The notes beneath the pieces were generated by a model. It searched no databases. It was not told where the DNA came from and was given only the letters and a program-made list of their open reading frames with translations. 64,000 nt of DNA from Sphingomonas horti. GTDB lineage: Bacteria > Pseudomonadota > Alphaproteobacteria > Sphingomonadales > Sphingomonadaceae. How positions within the stretch are numbered: position 1 is the stretch's first letter; every line of letters begins with the position of its first letter. Positions 20,795-30,343 of the stretch are shown here, piece after piece. The position numbers and the translations under genes are program-made. The stretch is from positions 1 through 64,000 of the forward strand of contig NZ_WQMS01000001.1 in assembly GCF_009753715.1 (NCBI RefSeq), written 5' to 3'.

Positions 20795-21124
20795 CTATCT
20801 GGCCGGGTCGGCCTGGTCCATCGGGATGATGATCTCGTCGGGATGGGCATAGCCCAGCCGCTCGCGGATCAACTCGTCGGCAAGGTCGGGATTGGCCTTG
20901 CGCGGATCGAGCAGGCTGACGCGATTGGCGATCACCTTCTTCTGCGCCTCGAGCCCGGCCAGCTCCGTCTGTTTCCTGTCGAGCTGGTGGCGATAGTCGC
21001 CCCAGGCGATCACGCCATTGGGGCCTGCCAGCGCATAGCCGCCGAAAAAGGCGATCACGAGCAGCGCTGCGGCCGGCCCTGCCGCCCGCTTCACCAGATC
21101 CCAGACTGTGCGGTGCTTCGCCAT
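20795..21124 (-). CDS. ftsB: Septum formation initiator FtsB/DivIC family
   Basis: This 109-residue bitopic protein has a membrane segment (AAALLVIAFFGGYALAG, about residues 16-32) followed by a coiled coil (YRHQLDRKQTELAGLEAQKK) and a short C-terminal domain ending DEIIIP. FtsB joins FtsL and FtsQ in the divisome. Position between eno and pdhA matches ftsB in other alphaproteobacteria. The ATG at 21124 has AAGGA ten bases from the start. Confidence 0.88.
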   Translation of the reverse strand: MAKHRTVWDLVKRAAGPAAALLVIAFFGGYALAGPNGVIAWGDYRHQLDRKQTELAGLEAQKKVIANRVSLLDPRKANPDLADELIRERLGYAHPDEIIIPMDQADPAR

Positions 21125-21177
21125 CAAGGTCCTTGAATCACAGCGGAGTCGCCGGATCAACCCGCTTTTCGCAATTA

Positions 21178-21566
21178 TCACCGGATCAGTTCGACTTTCA
21201 CGTTTGCCGCGTCCGCGATCGAGGCCCAGCTTTGGTCCGCGCTCACAGCGACAAGACCTCGGCGCCGCGCGATGGCCAGGCAGAACCGATCGCCCAGAGA
21301 CAGTTCTGCCATGCGCTGAACCTCTCCAGCAGCCCAGCGGACCGACCATCCACTTCGTCGATCGGCACCACACGGAAATCCTGGCTTTCGAGGGCTGCGT
21401 TGATGATCTCGTCCGAGTGACGGAGGCGAACCAGTCGCCTCACGACTTCAGCGAGATTCACCGACGTGATCCCTGCCCCATCCGTGAACTCGACGACGCG
21501 AGCAGCCCCGGTTTCGTTCAGCAGCGGCACGAGTGCAGCTGAAGCGTCCAGGAGATATTCACTCGT
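21178..21566 (-). pseudogene. VapC-like PIN-domain toxin, start codon lost and frameshifted
   Basis: Reading from 21566, residues SEYLLDASAAL and TSVNLAEVV carry the first Asp and the Glu of a PIN domain. The frame then breaks near GLLERFSA. In the next frame LSLGDRFCLAIARRRGLVAV and SADQSW supply the remaining Asp residues to a stop at 21178. Total length is 389 bases, one short of 130 codons, consistent with a single-base deletion. The expected ATG before SEYLL is ACG. PIN toxins are metal-dependent RNases; this copy should be inactive unless programmed frameshifting occurs. Confidence 0.75.
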
Positions 21567-21762
21567 CGCCCCACATCTGGCGACGCTCTCGCAGGAAACC
21601 ATCGAGCGCCCCAAGATCCCGCGTATTTCCGGAGAGGATGGCGCGTGTCCTGGCCCAACGCTCTGCCGCCGACAGCCTCTGTTCGGGTTCGTACAATGCG
21701 CCGGATGTAAGCGATCCCGCTTCCGCGATCGGAGCTCGACGGGTGCCCTTGGCGCTGCGCAT
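21559..21762 (-). CDS. Small protein upstream of the PIN remnant, possible antitoxin
   Basis: This 67-residue open frame (MRSAKGTRRAPIAEAGSLTS at the start, LDGFLRERRQMWGDE at the end) overlaps the PIN remnant by eight bases, the usual geometry of antitoxin-toxin pairs. I see no recognisable DNA-binding motif such as AbrB, RHH or Phd. The antitoxin role is inferred from position only. Given decay on both sides, it may also be non-functional. Confidence 0.4.
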   Translation of the reverse strand: MRSAKGTRRAPIAEAGSLTSGALYEPEQRLSAAERWARTRAILSGNTRDLGALDGFLRERRQMWGDE

Positions 21763-21768
21763 CGACTT

Positions 21769-21989
21769 TCAACCATAGCGCGGGAGAACTTCCGCCGTCC
21801 AACGGCCAACATGCTGCCGCTCGGGATCGGAAAGATCGAGATTGGCGGCCCTAGATGCCGCTGCAGCGCTTCCACAGGGGGCTTCTGATTGGGTGCCCGC
21901 AGCATTTCGGCCACGACAGCATGGTCGGAGAACAGGTCTTGCACGATCCGGCCCGCACGACTGCGCTTGAATTCGTCGAGGTTCGTCAG
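21769..21989 (-). pseudogene. Decayed small gene between eno and the PIN remnant
   Basis: Two frames join into a plausible protein: TNLDEFKRSRAGRIVQDLF and EMLRAPNQKPPVEALQRHL in one, then AANLDLSDPERQHVGRW in another to a stop at 21769. Length 221 bases is again one short of a codon multiple. The presumed start is CTG preceded by GGAGG, suggesting a mutated ATG. The family is unknown. An alternative is that only fragments are coding. Confidence 0.45.
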
Positions 21990-22037
21990 CCGCCTCCATA
22001 ACGTAGTCGCCTATATACGTTGTGGGGGGGCTAAACA

Positions 22038-23327
<1,290 letters not shown>

Positions 23328-23466
23328 CTACATCGTTTCGGGATCGGAGCCGCCCCTATCGGCGCGAATGCCGGAAGGCAATCGGCGGCCCCGATGCCGT
23401 GGAACCGCGTCGCCGGAGCGATTGTTCTGGAGGCGAACAGGATTGGCGTTTGGAAAGGGATGCGCG

Positions 23467-24024
23467 ATGACCGATGTGAGCCAGGCGAACGACGGCGAGA
23501 CGCGGCAGGGTGGCGCGGGCGATGGCGGCGGCGAAACCACCGCCGAGAAGTTCAAGAGCCAGTTCGCCTCCTTCAAGTCGCAGGCCAGCGACAAGGCGCG
23601 CGACTATGCGGGCCAGGGCGTGAACCGCGCGACCGACGCGCTGGACGAGGCCGCCAGGTTCCTCGAGGACACAGCCCGCTCGGTCGAGGAGAAGCTCGGG
23701 CCGCAATATGGCCGCTATGGCTTCTCCGCCGCGGAGAGCGTGTCCGGCTTCGCGGATCAGTTGCGCGGCAAGGACATTGACGAGCTGACCGAGGACGTGC
23801 GGAGCTTCGTGCGCAAGAGCCCGGCGATCGCGATCGGCGCCGCGGTCGGCGTCGGCTTTGTCCTGGCGCGACTCGCCAAGGCCGGCATGGGCTTCGAGGC
23901 GAACGAAAGCGGCGGCAGTGCCAGGAGCGGGCCTTCGGCCGCCCCGGCCGGTCCGGTCGGCGCGCCCGCAACCAGCCAGGCCGCCAACGAGGACACGGCC
24001 GTCAATCCCACCTTCCCGGCCTGA
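23467..24024 (+). CDS. DUF883/YqjD-like helical protein with C-terminal hydrophobic segment
   Basis: This encodes 185 residues, mostly amphipathic helix (FKSQFASFKSQASDKARDYA, then DALDEAARFLEDTARSVEEK). A glycine-zipper-like membrane segment AIAIGAAVGVGFVLARLAKA lies near residue 122, followed by a low-complexity Ser/Ala/Pro tail. The architecture resembles ElaB/YqjD ribosome-associated inner-membrane proteins, though the tail is longer. The ATG at 23467 has GGAAAGGGA upstream. It leads a tight four-gene set whose order mimics yqjD-yqjE-yqjK. Function is inferred by analogy. Confidence 0.75.
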   Translation: MTDVSQANDGETRQGGAGDGGGETTAEKFKSQFASFKSQASDKARDYAGQGVNRATDALDEAARFLEDTARSVEEKLGPQYGRYGFSAAESVSGFADQLRGKDIDELTEDVRSFVRKSPAIAIGAAVGVGFVLARLAKAGMGFEANESGGSARSGPSAAPAGPVGAPATSQAANEDTAVNPTFPA

Positions 24025-24032
24025 GCGCCGCG

Positions 24033-24353
24033 ATGAACGGGGACGTGCCAATCGGGCAATTGTTCAGCCAGCTTGTCGACGACGGCAAGCGCTATGCGCG
24101 CGCCGAAGTCGAGCTCTACAAGGCAAAGGCCGCCGACAAAGCGCAGCCGGTCAAGCGCGCGGCGATCTATGGCGGCATCGCGCTGACCCTTGCGCTGTCC
24201 GCCGTCACGGCCCTGCTGGTCGGGCTGATCCTGGCGCTCCAGACGCTGGTCGGCCCGCTCGCCGCGACGCTGATCGTCGTGCTGGTGACGCTGATCCTCG
24301 CCGGCGGTCTCGGCTATCTCGCCTACAAGCAGGTGCTGGAGGCGCGGCGATGA
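24033..24353 (+). CDS. Holin-X superfamily / YqjE-like membrane protein
   Basis: This 106-residue protein has an N-terminal amphipathic region (VDDGKRYARAEVELYKAKAA) and two long membrane segments (IALTLALSAVTALLVGLILA and AATLIVVLVTLILAGGLGYL). The pattern matches the phage-holin-related PF07332 family that includes YqjE. Chromosomal members in this context are not lysis proteins. The stop overlaps the next start as ATGA. Confidence 0.8.
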   Translation: MNGDVPIGQLFSQLVDDGKRYARAEVELYKAKAADKAQPVKRAAIYGGIALTLALSAVTALLVGLILALQTLVGPLAATLIVVLVTLILAGGLGYLAYKQVLEARR

Positions 24354-24745
24354 GCAAGGCCGAGATCCACGCCAGGGAGGCCGAGGCCGCCCAAGCGCGC
24401 GACAAGCTGATGGGAACGCTGCACGAGCTGCAGCACCGGCTGAGCCCGAAGACGATCGTCACCGACGTCAAGGAAAAGGCCAAGGAGAAGGCGGAGGGCG
24501 TCAAGACCGCGGCCAAGGAAGGCGCGGTTCAGGCGGCGACCCATCCCTCCACGGTCGCCGCGATTACGGTGCCGATCCTCGTCTATCTCTTCCGCAAGCC
24601 GATTGCGCGCGGGCTGGGAATGCTGCTCGGCCGCGATGCGCGTGACCAGGAGCCACAACCCTATCAGGAAGCGCGGGCACCTGCTCCGCTTCCGCCCGAA
24701 CCGGTCCGGGCCCGCCCCAAGGCCCCGGCAGAACAAGGAGCATGA
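24350..24745 (+). CDS. DUF3618 family protein
   Basis: The protein has 131 residues. The DUF3618 hallmark is an N-terminal AEAAQARDKLMGTLHELQHR followed by LSPKTIV. A charged helix (VKEKAKEKAEGVKTAAKEGA) and a membrane segment (STVAAITVPILVYLFRKPIA) come next. The C-terminus is Pro-rich. It belongs to the four-gene envelope set, where it occupies the place of yqjK. Its biochemical role is unknown. Confidence 0.85.
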   Translation: MSKAEIHAREAEAAQARDKLMGTLHELQHRLSPKTIVTDVKEKAKEKAEGVKTAAKEGAVQAATHPSTVAAITVPILVYLFRKPIARGLGMLLGRDARDQEPQPYQEARAPAPLPPEPVRARPKAPAEQGA

Positions 24746-24747
24746 TG

Positions 24748-25146
24748 ATGGCGAGCCCCAATCAGAACAACCAGAGCACCGCTCGCGCCGGCGGCATCCG
24801 CGGACGCGCGTCCGAAGCCGGCGACCGGATCGGCAGCGGCATCGACACGGCTCCGCTCGCCGCGTTGGCCGCGGGCGTCGTGGCGGGCGCGGTGGCCGGC
24901 GCGCTCCTCCCCCGCACCGAACGCGAAACCGAGGTGCTGGGCCCAATCGGCAGCAGGATCGGCCAGGCCGCCGCCGAAGCCGCGAAGGCCGCGCGCGACG
25001 CCGGCAAGCAGGAGCTCGGGATCCTGACCGACAACAAGTCGCCGATGGAAGCGATCGTCGACAAGGCGATGGACGCGGTCAGCGCCGCCGGGTCCGCGGC
25101 CGGCAGCGCCGCTGCCTCGACGGTCAAGGGCAAGCAGGAAGCCTGA
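24748..25146 (+). CDS. Ala/Gly-rich protein with short membrane-like segment, unknown
   Basis: This encodes 132 residues from the third of three consecutive ATGs. The ATG at 24748 is chosen because AAGGAG sits seven bases before it. The segment PLAALAAGVVAGAVAGALLP is a likely membrane or glycine-zipper element. Amphipathic helices rich in Ala, Lys and Asp follow, ending STVKGKQEA. It is the last member of the four-gene set. I do not recognise a named family. Confidence 0.7.
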   Translation: MASPNQNNQSTARAGGIRGRASEAGDRIGSGIDTAPLAALAAGVVAGAVAGALLPRTERETEVLGPIGSRIGQAAAEAAKAARDAGKQELGILTDNKSPMEAIVDKAMDAVSAAGSAAGSAAASTVKGKQEA

Positions 25147-25188
25147 CCGGCTTGCCCCTGCGGCAGGCGAGGGTTAGGGCCCACGCCC

Positions 25189-25410
25189 ATGAGCAAGATG
25201 CACCTGGTATTCGGAGGCCGCGTGAAGGACCCGCGCGGCCTTGATTTCGTCGACCTGAAGAACATCGACATCGTCGGCATCTATCCCGACTATAAGAGCG
25301 CGGAAACCGCCTGGCGCGGTGCTGCCCAGCGCACCGTCGACGATGCCGAGATGAAATACGTCGTCGTCCATCTCCACCGCCTGCTGGAGCCGGACGTCCC
25401 GCCCGCCTGA
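25189..25410 (+). CDS. DUF4170 family small protein
   Basis: This 73-residue soluble protein has a compact alpha/beta pattern: HLVFGGRVKDPRGLDFVDLK, then VGIYPDYKSAETAWRGAAQ and MKYVVVHLHRLLEP. These pieces match DUF4170, a family nearly confined to alphaproteobacteria. Function is unknown. Its stop is two bases from the convergent rhomboid stop. Confidence 0.88.
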   Translation: MSKMHLVFGGRVKDPRGLDFVDLKNIDIVGIYPDYKSAETAWRGAAQRTVDDAEMKYVVVHLHRLLEPDVPPA

Positions 25411-25412
25411 GC

Positions 25413-26042
25413 TCAGGCCTTTCGGTAGCGCCAGAGCAGCAGCGGGCGCGCCAGCGCCAGGCCCGCGACGAAGCCGCCGATATGGGCGAAGATCGCGACC
25501 TGCACGCCGCCCAGCGCCGCCATCCCGATCAGCGCCTGGACGAAGATCCACGCCGAGGCGAGCCACAGCACGCGCACCGCATAGCCGGACAGCGGACCGA
25601 TGCCGCGCGTGCGGTCGCGCCCGAAGAAGAGGGCATAGGCGCCGAACGTCGCGGAGATCGCGCCGCTCGCACCGACCATCGGCACGGTCGAGGTCGGGTC
25701 CATCGACCAGTGCAGCAGGGCCGCCGCATAGGCGCCGACGATATACAGGATAAGGCTCGCGCCCCCGCCGATGACGCTTTCGACGAAGCGGCCGACGAAC
25801 ACGAACATCAGCAGGTTGAAGCCGATGTGCAGCAGCCCGGCGTGGACGAGAGTCGCGCTGAGCGGGGTCAGCCACACCGGCACCGCGCCGGGGACTTGTA
25901 CCAGTCCTGACACTCGCGCGGGGATGAAGCCCCCCTTCAGCGACGCGACGTCCAGCCAGCCGGCGATCCACAACAGGAAAAATGCCGCCGCGGTCGCGAT
26001 CGCGATCCCTTGCGTCACCTTGCCTTCAGGCAATTCCGGCAT
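25413..26042 (-). CDS. Rhomboid family intramembrane serine protease
   Basis: The protein has 209 residues with six membrane segments. Key motifs are HAGLLHIGFNLLMFVFVG, corresponding to the HxxxN oxyanion region in segment 2, GASGAISATFGAY with the catalytic Ser in segment 4, and IFAHIGGFVAGL with the catalytic His in segment 6. The active site is complete. Substrates cannot be inferred. Its start lies next to a single-arm family F repeat, then greA on the same strand. Confidence 0.92.
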   Translation of the reverse strand: MPELPEGKVTQGIAIATAAAFFLLWIAGWLDVASLKGGFIPARVSGLVQVPGAVPVWLTPLSATLVHAGLLHIGFNLLMFVFVGRFVESVIGGGASLILYIVGAYAAALLHWSMDPTSTVPMVGASGAISATFGAYALFFGRDRTRGIGPLSGYAVRVLWLASAWIFVQALIGMAALGGVQVAIFAHIGGFVAGLALARPLLLWRYRKA

Positions 26043-26050
26043 TCTCTAGC

Positions 26051-26077
26051 CCGTTCGTTTCGAGCGAAGTCGGGAAA
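26051..26077. repeat. Single arm of family F repeat
   Basis: The sequence starting CCGTTCGTTTCGAGCG is nearly identical to the arms at 13626-13699. It fills the gap between the greA stop and the rhomboid start, where it could affect the ribosome site of the rhomboid gene. Confidence 0.7.
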
Positions 26078-26554
26078 TCAGATGAACTCGATCTTGGAGA
26101 CGAGATAATAGCGGTCGCCCGACGGCACCGTCACTTCGACTTCGTCCTCGACCCGCCGGCCGATCAGCGCGCGTCCGAGCGGCGAGTTGTACGAGATCCG
26201 GCCCAGCTTCGCATCGGCCTCGGTCTCGCCGACAATCTGGTAGCGGACCGGCTTGTCGTCCTCATCGAGCAGGGTCACGGTCGCGCCGAACACGACCTTG
26301 TCGCCGGAAAGCTCCTTCGGATCGATGATCTGGGCCCGGCTCATCCGGTCCTCAAGCTGCGCGATCGCCGCTTCGATCTGGCCCTGGCGTTCCTTGGCCG
26401 CGTGATATTCGGCGTTCTCGGACAGGTCGCCATGCGCGCGCGCTTCCTCGATCGCATCGACGATCTGGGGCCGTTCCTCTTTCAGCCGCTTCAGATCCGC
26501 CTGCAGCTTCTGATAGCCCTCGGCCAGCATCGGCATCTTGTCGACGGTCGCCAT
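26078..26554 (-). CDS. greA: Transcription elongation factor GreA
   Basis: The protein has 158 residues. The N-terminal coiled coil ends in [19 protein letters not shown], including the acidic tip that enters the RNA polymerase secondary channel. The C-terminal FKBP-like domain contains [20 protein letters not shown]. It rescues backtracked polymerase by stimulating transcript cleavage. Full length; the start at 26554 has GGTGGA shortly upstream. It follows carB on the same strand by 82 bases. Confidence 0.97.
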   Translation of the reverse strand: MATVDKMPMLAEGYQKLQADLKRLKEERPQIVDAIEEARAHGDLSENAEYHAAKERQGQIEAAIAQLEDRMSRAQIIDPKELSGDKVVFGATVTLLDEDDKPVRYQIVGETEADAKLGRISYNSPLGRALIGRRVEDEVEVTVPSGDRYYLVSKIEFI

Positions 26555-26636
26555 TCATCCACCCTTCGTCAAAAACCTGGCCGCCCGGCGGCCCATTTTC
26601 GGACCGCCTACCCACTCGATCGGATTGTCGGGAAGG

Positions 26637-29600
26637 TCAGGCGTGCGGCTGTGAATAGTAAGATTGCAGCGATCGCACTTCAAGAGGCCGCGCGCGGAGC
26701 GCCTTGATCGCCTGCGCCGCCGCCGCGCTCGCCGCCGCAGTGGTGAAATAGGGGATTTTCCCGTTCACCGCCGAGGCGCGGATGCTCGCCGAATCCTTCA
26801 ACGACTGCCAGCCTTCGGTCGTGTTGAAGATCAGGTCCACCTTGCCGTCCTTGATCCGGTCGACGATGTGCGGCCGGCCCTGGGCCACCTTGTTGACGCG
26901 CTCCAGCGGAACCCCGGCCGCTTCCAGATAGTCGGCCGTCCCGCCGGTCGCGACCACCGAATAGCCCATCGCGACCAGCTCCTTGACCGGCTCAACGATC
27001 GCCGGCTTGTCGCTGTCCTTGACCGACACGAACAGGCAGCCGCCCTGCGGCAGCGTCATGCCCGCACCGATCTGCGACTTGGCAAAAGCGGTCGCGAAAT
27101 CGCCATCGATCCCCATCACTTCGCCGGTCGACTTCATCTCCGGCGAGAGCACCGGATCGACGCCGGCGAAGCGCGCGAACGGGAACACGGCTTCCTTGAC
27201 CGCGATATGGCCGGTCGGGCGGTTGACCGGCGGCAGGTTCGCCAGCTTCTCGCCCGCCATCACCCGCGCGGCGAGCTTGGCGATCGGCGTGCCGACCGCT
27301 TTAGCGACGAACGGCACGGTGCGGCTGGCGCGGGGGTTGACCTCTATCAGATAGACCTGACCATCCTTGACCGCGAACTGGACGTTCATCAGGCCCTTGA
27401 CCTTAAGCGCCCGGGCCAGCGCCTCGGTCTGCCGCTCGATCTCGGCGACGATCTCCGGCGGCAGCGAATAGGGCGGCAGCGAGCAGGCGCTGTCGCCGGA
27501 ATGGACGCCGGCCTCCTCGATATGCTGCATGACGCCGGTGACGACGACCTGGTCGCCGTCGGCGATCGCGTCGACGTCGACCTCGATCGCGTCGCGCAGA
27601 TAGCGGTCGATCAGCACCGGGCTGTCGCCGGATACCTGCACCGCCGTCGCGATATAGGCGTCGAGCTGCGCTTCGCCGTCGACGATCTCCATCGCCCGCC
27701 CGCCGAGCACATAGGAGGGGCGGATCAGCACGGGGTAGCCGATGCGGTTGGCGACCGCGATAGCTTCCTCGCGGCTGCGCGCGATGCCGTTTTCCGGCTG
27801 CTTGAGGCCGAGCTTGTTGACCAGCTTCGCGAACCGCTCGCGGTCCTCGGCCAGGTCGATCGCGTCGGGGCTGGTGCCGAGAATCGGGATGCCGGCATCC
27901 TCCAGCGCCTGCGCCAGCTTCAAGGGCGTCTGCCCGCCGAACTGGACGATCACGCCGACCAACTCGCCGCGCGATTTCTCGACATGCAGGATCTCCAGCA
28001 CATCCTCGGCGGTCAGCGGCTCGAAATACAGCCGGTCCGACGTGTCATAGTCGGTCGAGACCGTCTCCGGGTTGCAGTTGATCATGATCGTCTCGAACCC
28101 CGCCTCGCGCAGCGCGAAACAGGCATGGACGCAGCAATAGTCGAACTCGATTCCCTGCCCGATCCGGTTGGGCCCGCCGCCAAGGATCACGATCTTCTTG
28201 CGGCCGGAGGGATTGGACTCGTCCTCCGGCGCGCCGAAGCTCGGCGCCTCGTAGGTCGAATACATATACGGCGTCTTCGCCTCGAACTCGGCGGCGCAGG
28301 TGTCGATGCGCTTGAACACCGGCCGGACGCCCAGCCGATGCCGGAGCGCGCGGACGTCGTCCTCGGTCACGCCCCCCGTCATCGCCTTCACCGCTTCGCC
28401 GATAAGCCCGGAACTCTTTCCGAACGCGCGTCGCGTGCCCGGCTGCAGGTTCGCCGATCGCAGCGCCAGGAACGCCAGCCTTTTGTCCGAAAAGCCCATC
28501 GCCTTCAGCCGCCGCATCTCCGCCGCATCGCGCGGCAGCCCGTCGCGGCACACCTGCTCCTCGGCTTCGACGATCTCCGCCAGCCGTTCCAGGAACCAGG
28601 GATCATATTTAGCGACCGCGTGGACCTCGGCGACGCTCAGTCCTTCCCGCAGCGCCTGCGCCGCCACCAGCAGCCGGTCCGGCGTCGGCCGGGCGAGCGC
28701 GGCCAGGATATCCTCCTTCGGCGCGCCTGCCAGCGTGTCGACGATGTTGAGGCCCGAAAGCCCCGTCTCCAGCCCGCGCAGCGCCTTCTGCAGGCTTTCA
28801 TGGAAGTTGCGGCCGATCGCCATCACCTCGCCCACCGACTTCATCATCGTGGAAAGGTGCGGGTCCGACCCCTTGAACTTCTCGAACGCGAAGCGCGGGA
28901 TTTTGGTGACGATATAGTCGATCGTCGGCTCGAAGCTGGCCGGCGTCGCGCCGGTGATGTCGTTGTCGATCTCGTCGAGCGTATAGCCGACCGCCAGCTT
29001 CGCCGCGACCTTGGCGATCGGGAAGCCGGTCGCCTTGGACGCGAGCGCCGACGACCGCGACACACGCGGGTTCATCTCAATCACGACCAGCCGCCCGTCC
29101 TTCGGATTGACCGCGAACTGGACGTTGGAACCGCCTGTTTCGACGCCGATTTCGCGCAGGCAAGCGATGCTCGCGTTGCGCATCACCTGATATTCCTTGT
29201 CGGTCAGCGTCAGCGCCGGCGCGACGGTGATCGAGTCGCCGGTATGGACGCCCATCGGGTCCACATTTTCGATCGAGCAGATGATGATGGCGTTGTCGGC
29301 GCGGTCGCGCACGACTTCCATCTCATATTCCTTCCAGCCGAGCACCGATTCCTCGATCAGCACCTCGGTGGTGGGCGATGCGTCGAGGCCGCCGGTGACG
29401 ATCTCGACGAATTCCTCGCGGTTATAGGCGATGCCGCCGCCGGTGCCGCCCAGCGTGAAGCTCGGCCGGATGATCGCCGGCAGCCCGACAAGCTCCAGCG
29501 CGCCCATCGCTCCCTCGATCGAGTGCGCGATTTGGGATCGCGGCGATTCCAGCCCGATCTTGTCCATCGCCTCGCGGAATTTCAGCCGGTCCTCGGCCTT

Positions 29601-29972
29601 GTCGATCGCGTCGGCATCGGCGCCGATCATCGTCACGCCGAACCGGTCGAGCGTGCCGTCACGGAACAGCGCCAGCGCGGTGTTCAGCGCCGTCTGCCCG
29701 CCCATCGTCGGCAGGATCGCGTCGGGCCGCTCCTTCTCGATGATCTTGGCGACGATCTCCGGGGTGATCGGCTCGATATAGGTCGCGTCTGCAAACTCCG
29801 GATCGGTCATGATCGACGCCGGATTGGAGTTGACCAGCACGATCCGATAGCCCTCGGCCTTCAGCGCCTTGGCCGCCTGTGTCCCCGAATAATCGAACTC
29901 CGCCGCCTGCCCGATGACGATCGGGCCAGCGCCGATGATGAGGATGGAGGAAATGTCGGTGCGTTTGGGCAT
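26637..29972 (-). CDS. carB: Carbamoyl-phosphate synthase, large subunit
   Basis: The protein has 1111 residues with two ATP-grasp halves. The first begins [20 protein letters not shown] and contains GGQTALN and the [12 protein letters not shown] loop. The second begins [20 protein letters not shown] and contains [14 protein letters not shown]. The C-terminal MGS-like allosteric domain holds [15 protein letters not shown]. It uses ammonia from CarA, bicarbonate and two ATP to make carbamoyl phosphate for pyrimidine and arginine synthesis. Length is normal. A small secreted-protein gene separates it from carA. Confidence 0.98.
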   Translation of the reverse strand: MPKRTDISSILIIGAGPIVIGQAAEFDYSGTQAAKALKAEGYRIVLVNSNPASIMTDPEFADATYIEPITPEIVAKIIEKERPDAILPTMGGQTALNTALALFRDGTLDRFGVTMIGADADAIDKAEDRLKFREAMDKIGLESPRSQIAHSIEGAMGALELVGLPAIIRPSFTLGGTGGGIAYNREEFVEIVTGGLDASPTTEVLIEESVLGWKEYEMEVVRDRADNAIIICSIENVDPMGVHTGDSITVAPALTLTDKEYQVMRNASIACLREIGVETGGSNVQFAVNPKDGRLVVIEMNPRVSRSSALASKATGFPIAKVAAKLAVGYTLDEIDNDITGATPASFEPTIDYIVTKIPRFAFEKFKGSDPHLSTMMKSVGEVMAIGRNFHESLQKALRGLETGLSGLNIVDTLAGAPKEDILAALARPTPDRLLVAAQALREGLSVAEVHAVAKYDPWFLERLAEIVEAEEQVCRDGLPRDAAEMRRLKAMGFSDKRLAFLALRSANLQPGTRRAFGKSSGLIGEAVKAMTGGVTEDDVRALRHRLGVRPVFKRIDTCAAEFEAKTPYMYSTYEAPSFGAPEDESNPSGRKKIVILGGGPNRIGQGIEFDYCCVHACFALREAGFETIMINCNPETVSTDYDTSDRLYFEPLTAEDVLEILHVEKSRGELVGVIVQFGGQTPLKLAQALEDAGIPILGTSPDAIDLAEDRERFAKLVNKLGLKQPENGIARSREEAIAVANRIGYPVLIRPSYVLGGRAMEIVDGEAQLDAYIATAVQVSGDSPVLIDRYLRDAIEVDVDAIADGDQVVVTGVMQHIEEAGVHSGDSACSLPPYSLPPEIVAEIERQTEALARALKVKGLMNVQFAVKDGQVYLIEVNPRASRTVPFVAKAVGTPIAKLAARVMAGEKLANLPPVNRPTGHIAVKEAVFPFARFAGVDPVLSPEMKSTGEVMGIDGDFATAFAKSQIGAGMTLPQGGCLFVSVKDSDKPAIVEPVKELVAMGYSVVATGGTADYLEAAGVPLERVNKVAQGRPHIVDRIKDGKVDLIFNTTEGWQSLKDSASIRASAVNGKIPYFTTAAASAAAAQAIKALRARPLEVRSLQSYYSQPHA

Positions 29973-29974
29973 AA

Positions 29975-30343
29975 TTATCTTGCGTCTCTGGGAGCGACCA
30001 CGAAGCGGACGGTCAGGCAACCAACAAGGCGGCGATCACTGCGCCGAGTGCTGCGCTTCTTTGACTGAATGGTCTGTGAAATGATCTGATTGGCAAAAGG
30101 CGCTGATCGGGCCTTCAGGAACAGAAATCCCGAACAAGGGCCGCTGGCGCACTCGATGATATCGGGTTCATCCTGCTCATCGACGCGAGTCACATGTCGA
30201 TAGCTGAGGCCATTTTCTCGCGCGAACCCGACATTCTGTGAATAGCAGTCACCAGTAGCATAGACGAGGACACCCGGATCGACGGCTTGCGCTTGAGCAC
30301 ATCCTGCCGAAGCAAAGGCGAAGACGCTTAGAACAATCCTCAC
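29975..30343 (-). CDS. Small exported protein between carA and carB
   Basis: This 122-residue frame starts at a GTG overlapping the carA stop (GTGA) and stops three bases before the carB ATG. The signal peptide is [20 protein letters not shown], and the mature region has four Cys ([17 protein letters not shown]) that could form two disulfides. It is less G+C-biased than carA or carB. The C-terminal 30 residues (from [11 protein letters not shown]) look unlike a folded domain. I recognise no family. The insertion inside the car operon is unusual. Confidence 0.55.
   Translation of the reverse strand: MRIVLSVFAFASAGCAQAQAVDPGVLVYATGDCYSQNVGFARENGLSYRHVTRVDEQDEPDIIECASGPCSGFLFLKARSAPFANQIISQTIQSKKRSTRRSDRRLVGCLTVRFVVAPRDAR

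Noticed and set aside
24033-24353. Holin-like protein as evidence of a prophage
   Set aside because: The gene sits in a yqjD/yqjE/yqjK-like chromosomal set with no lysin or phage structural genes nearby.
26664-30068. Open frame of 1134 codons antisense to carB
   Set aside because: It is an artefact of high G+C third positions in carB. No family motifs are present.
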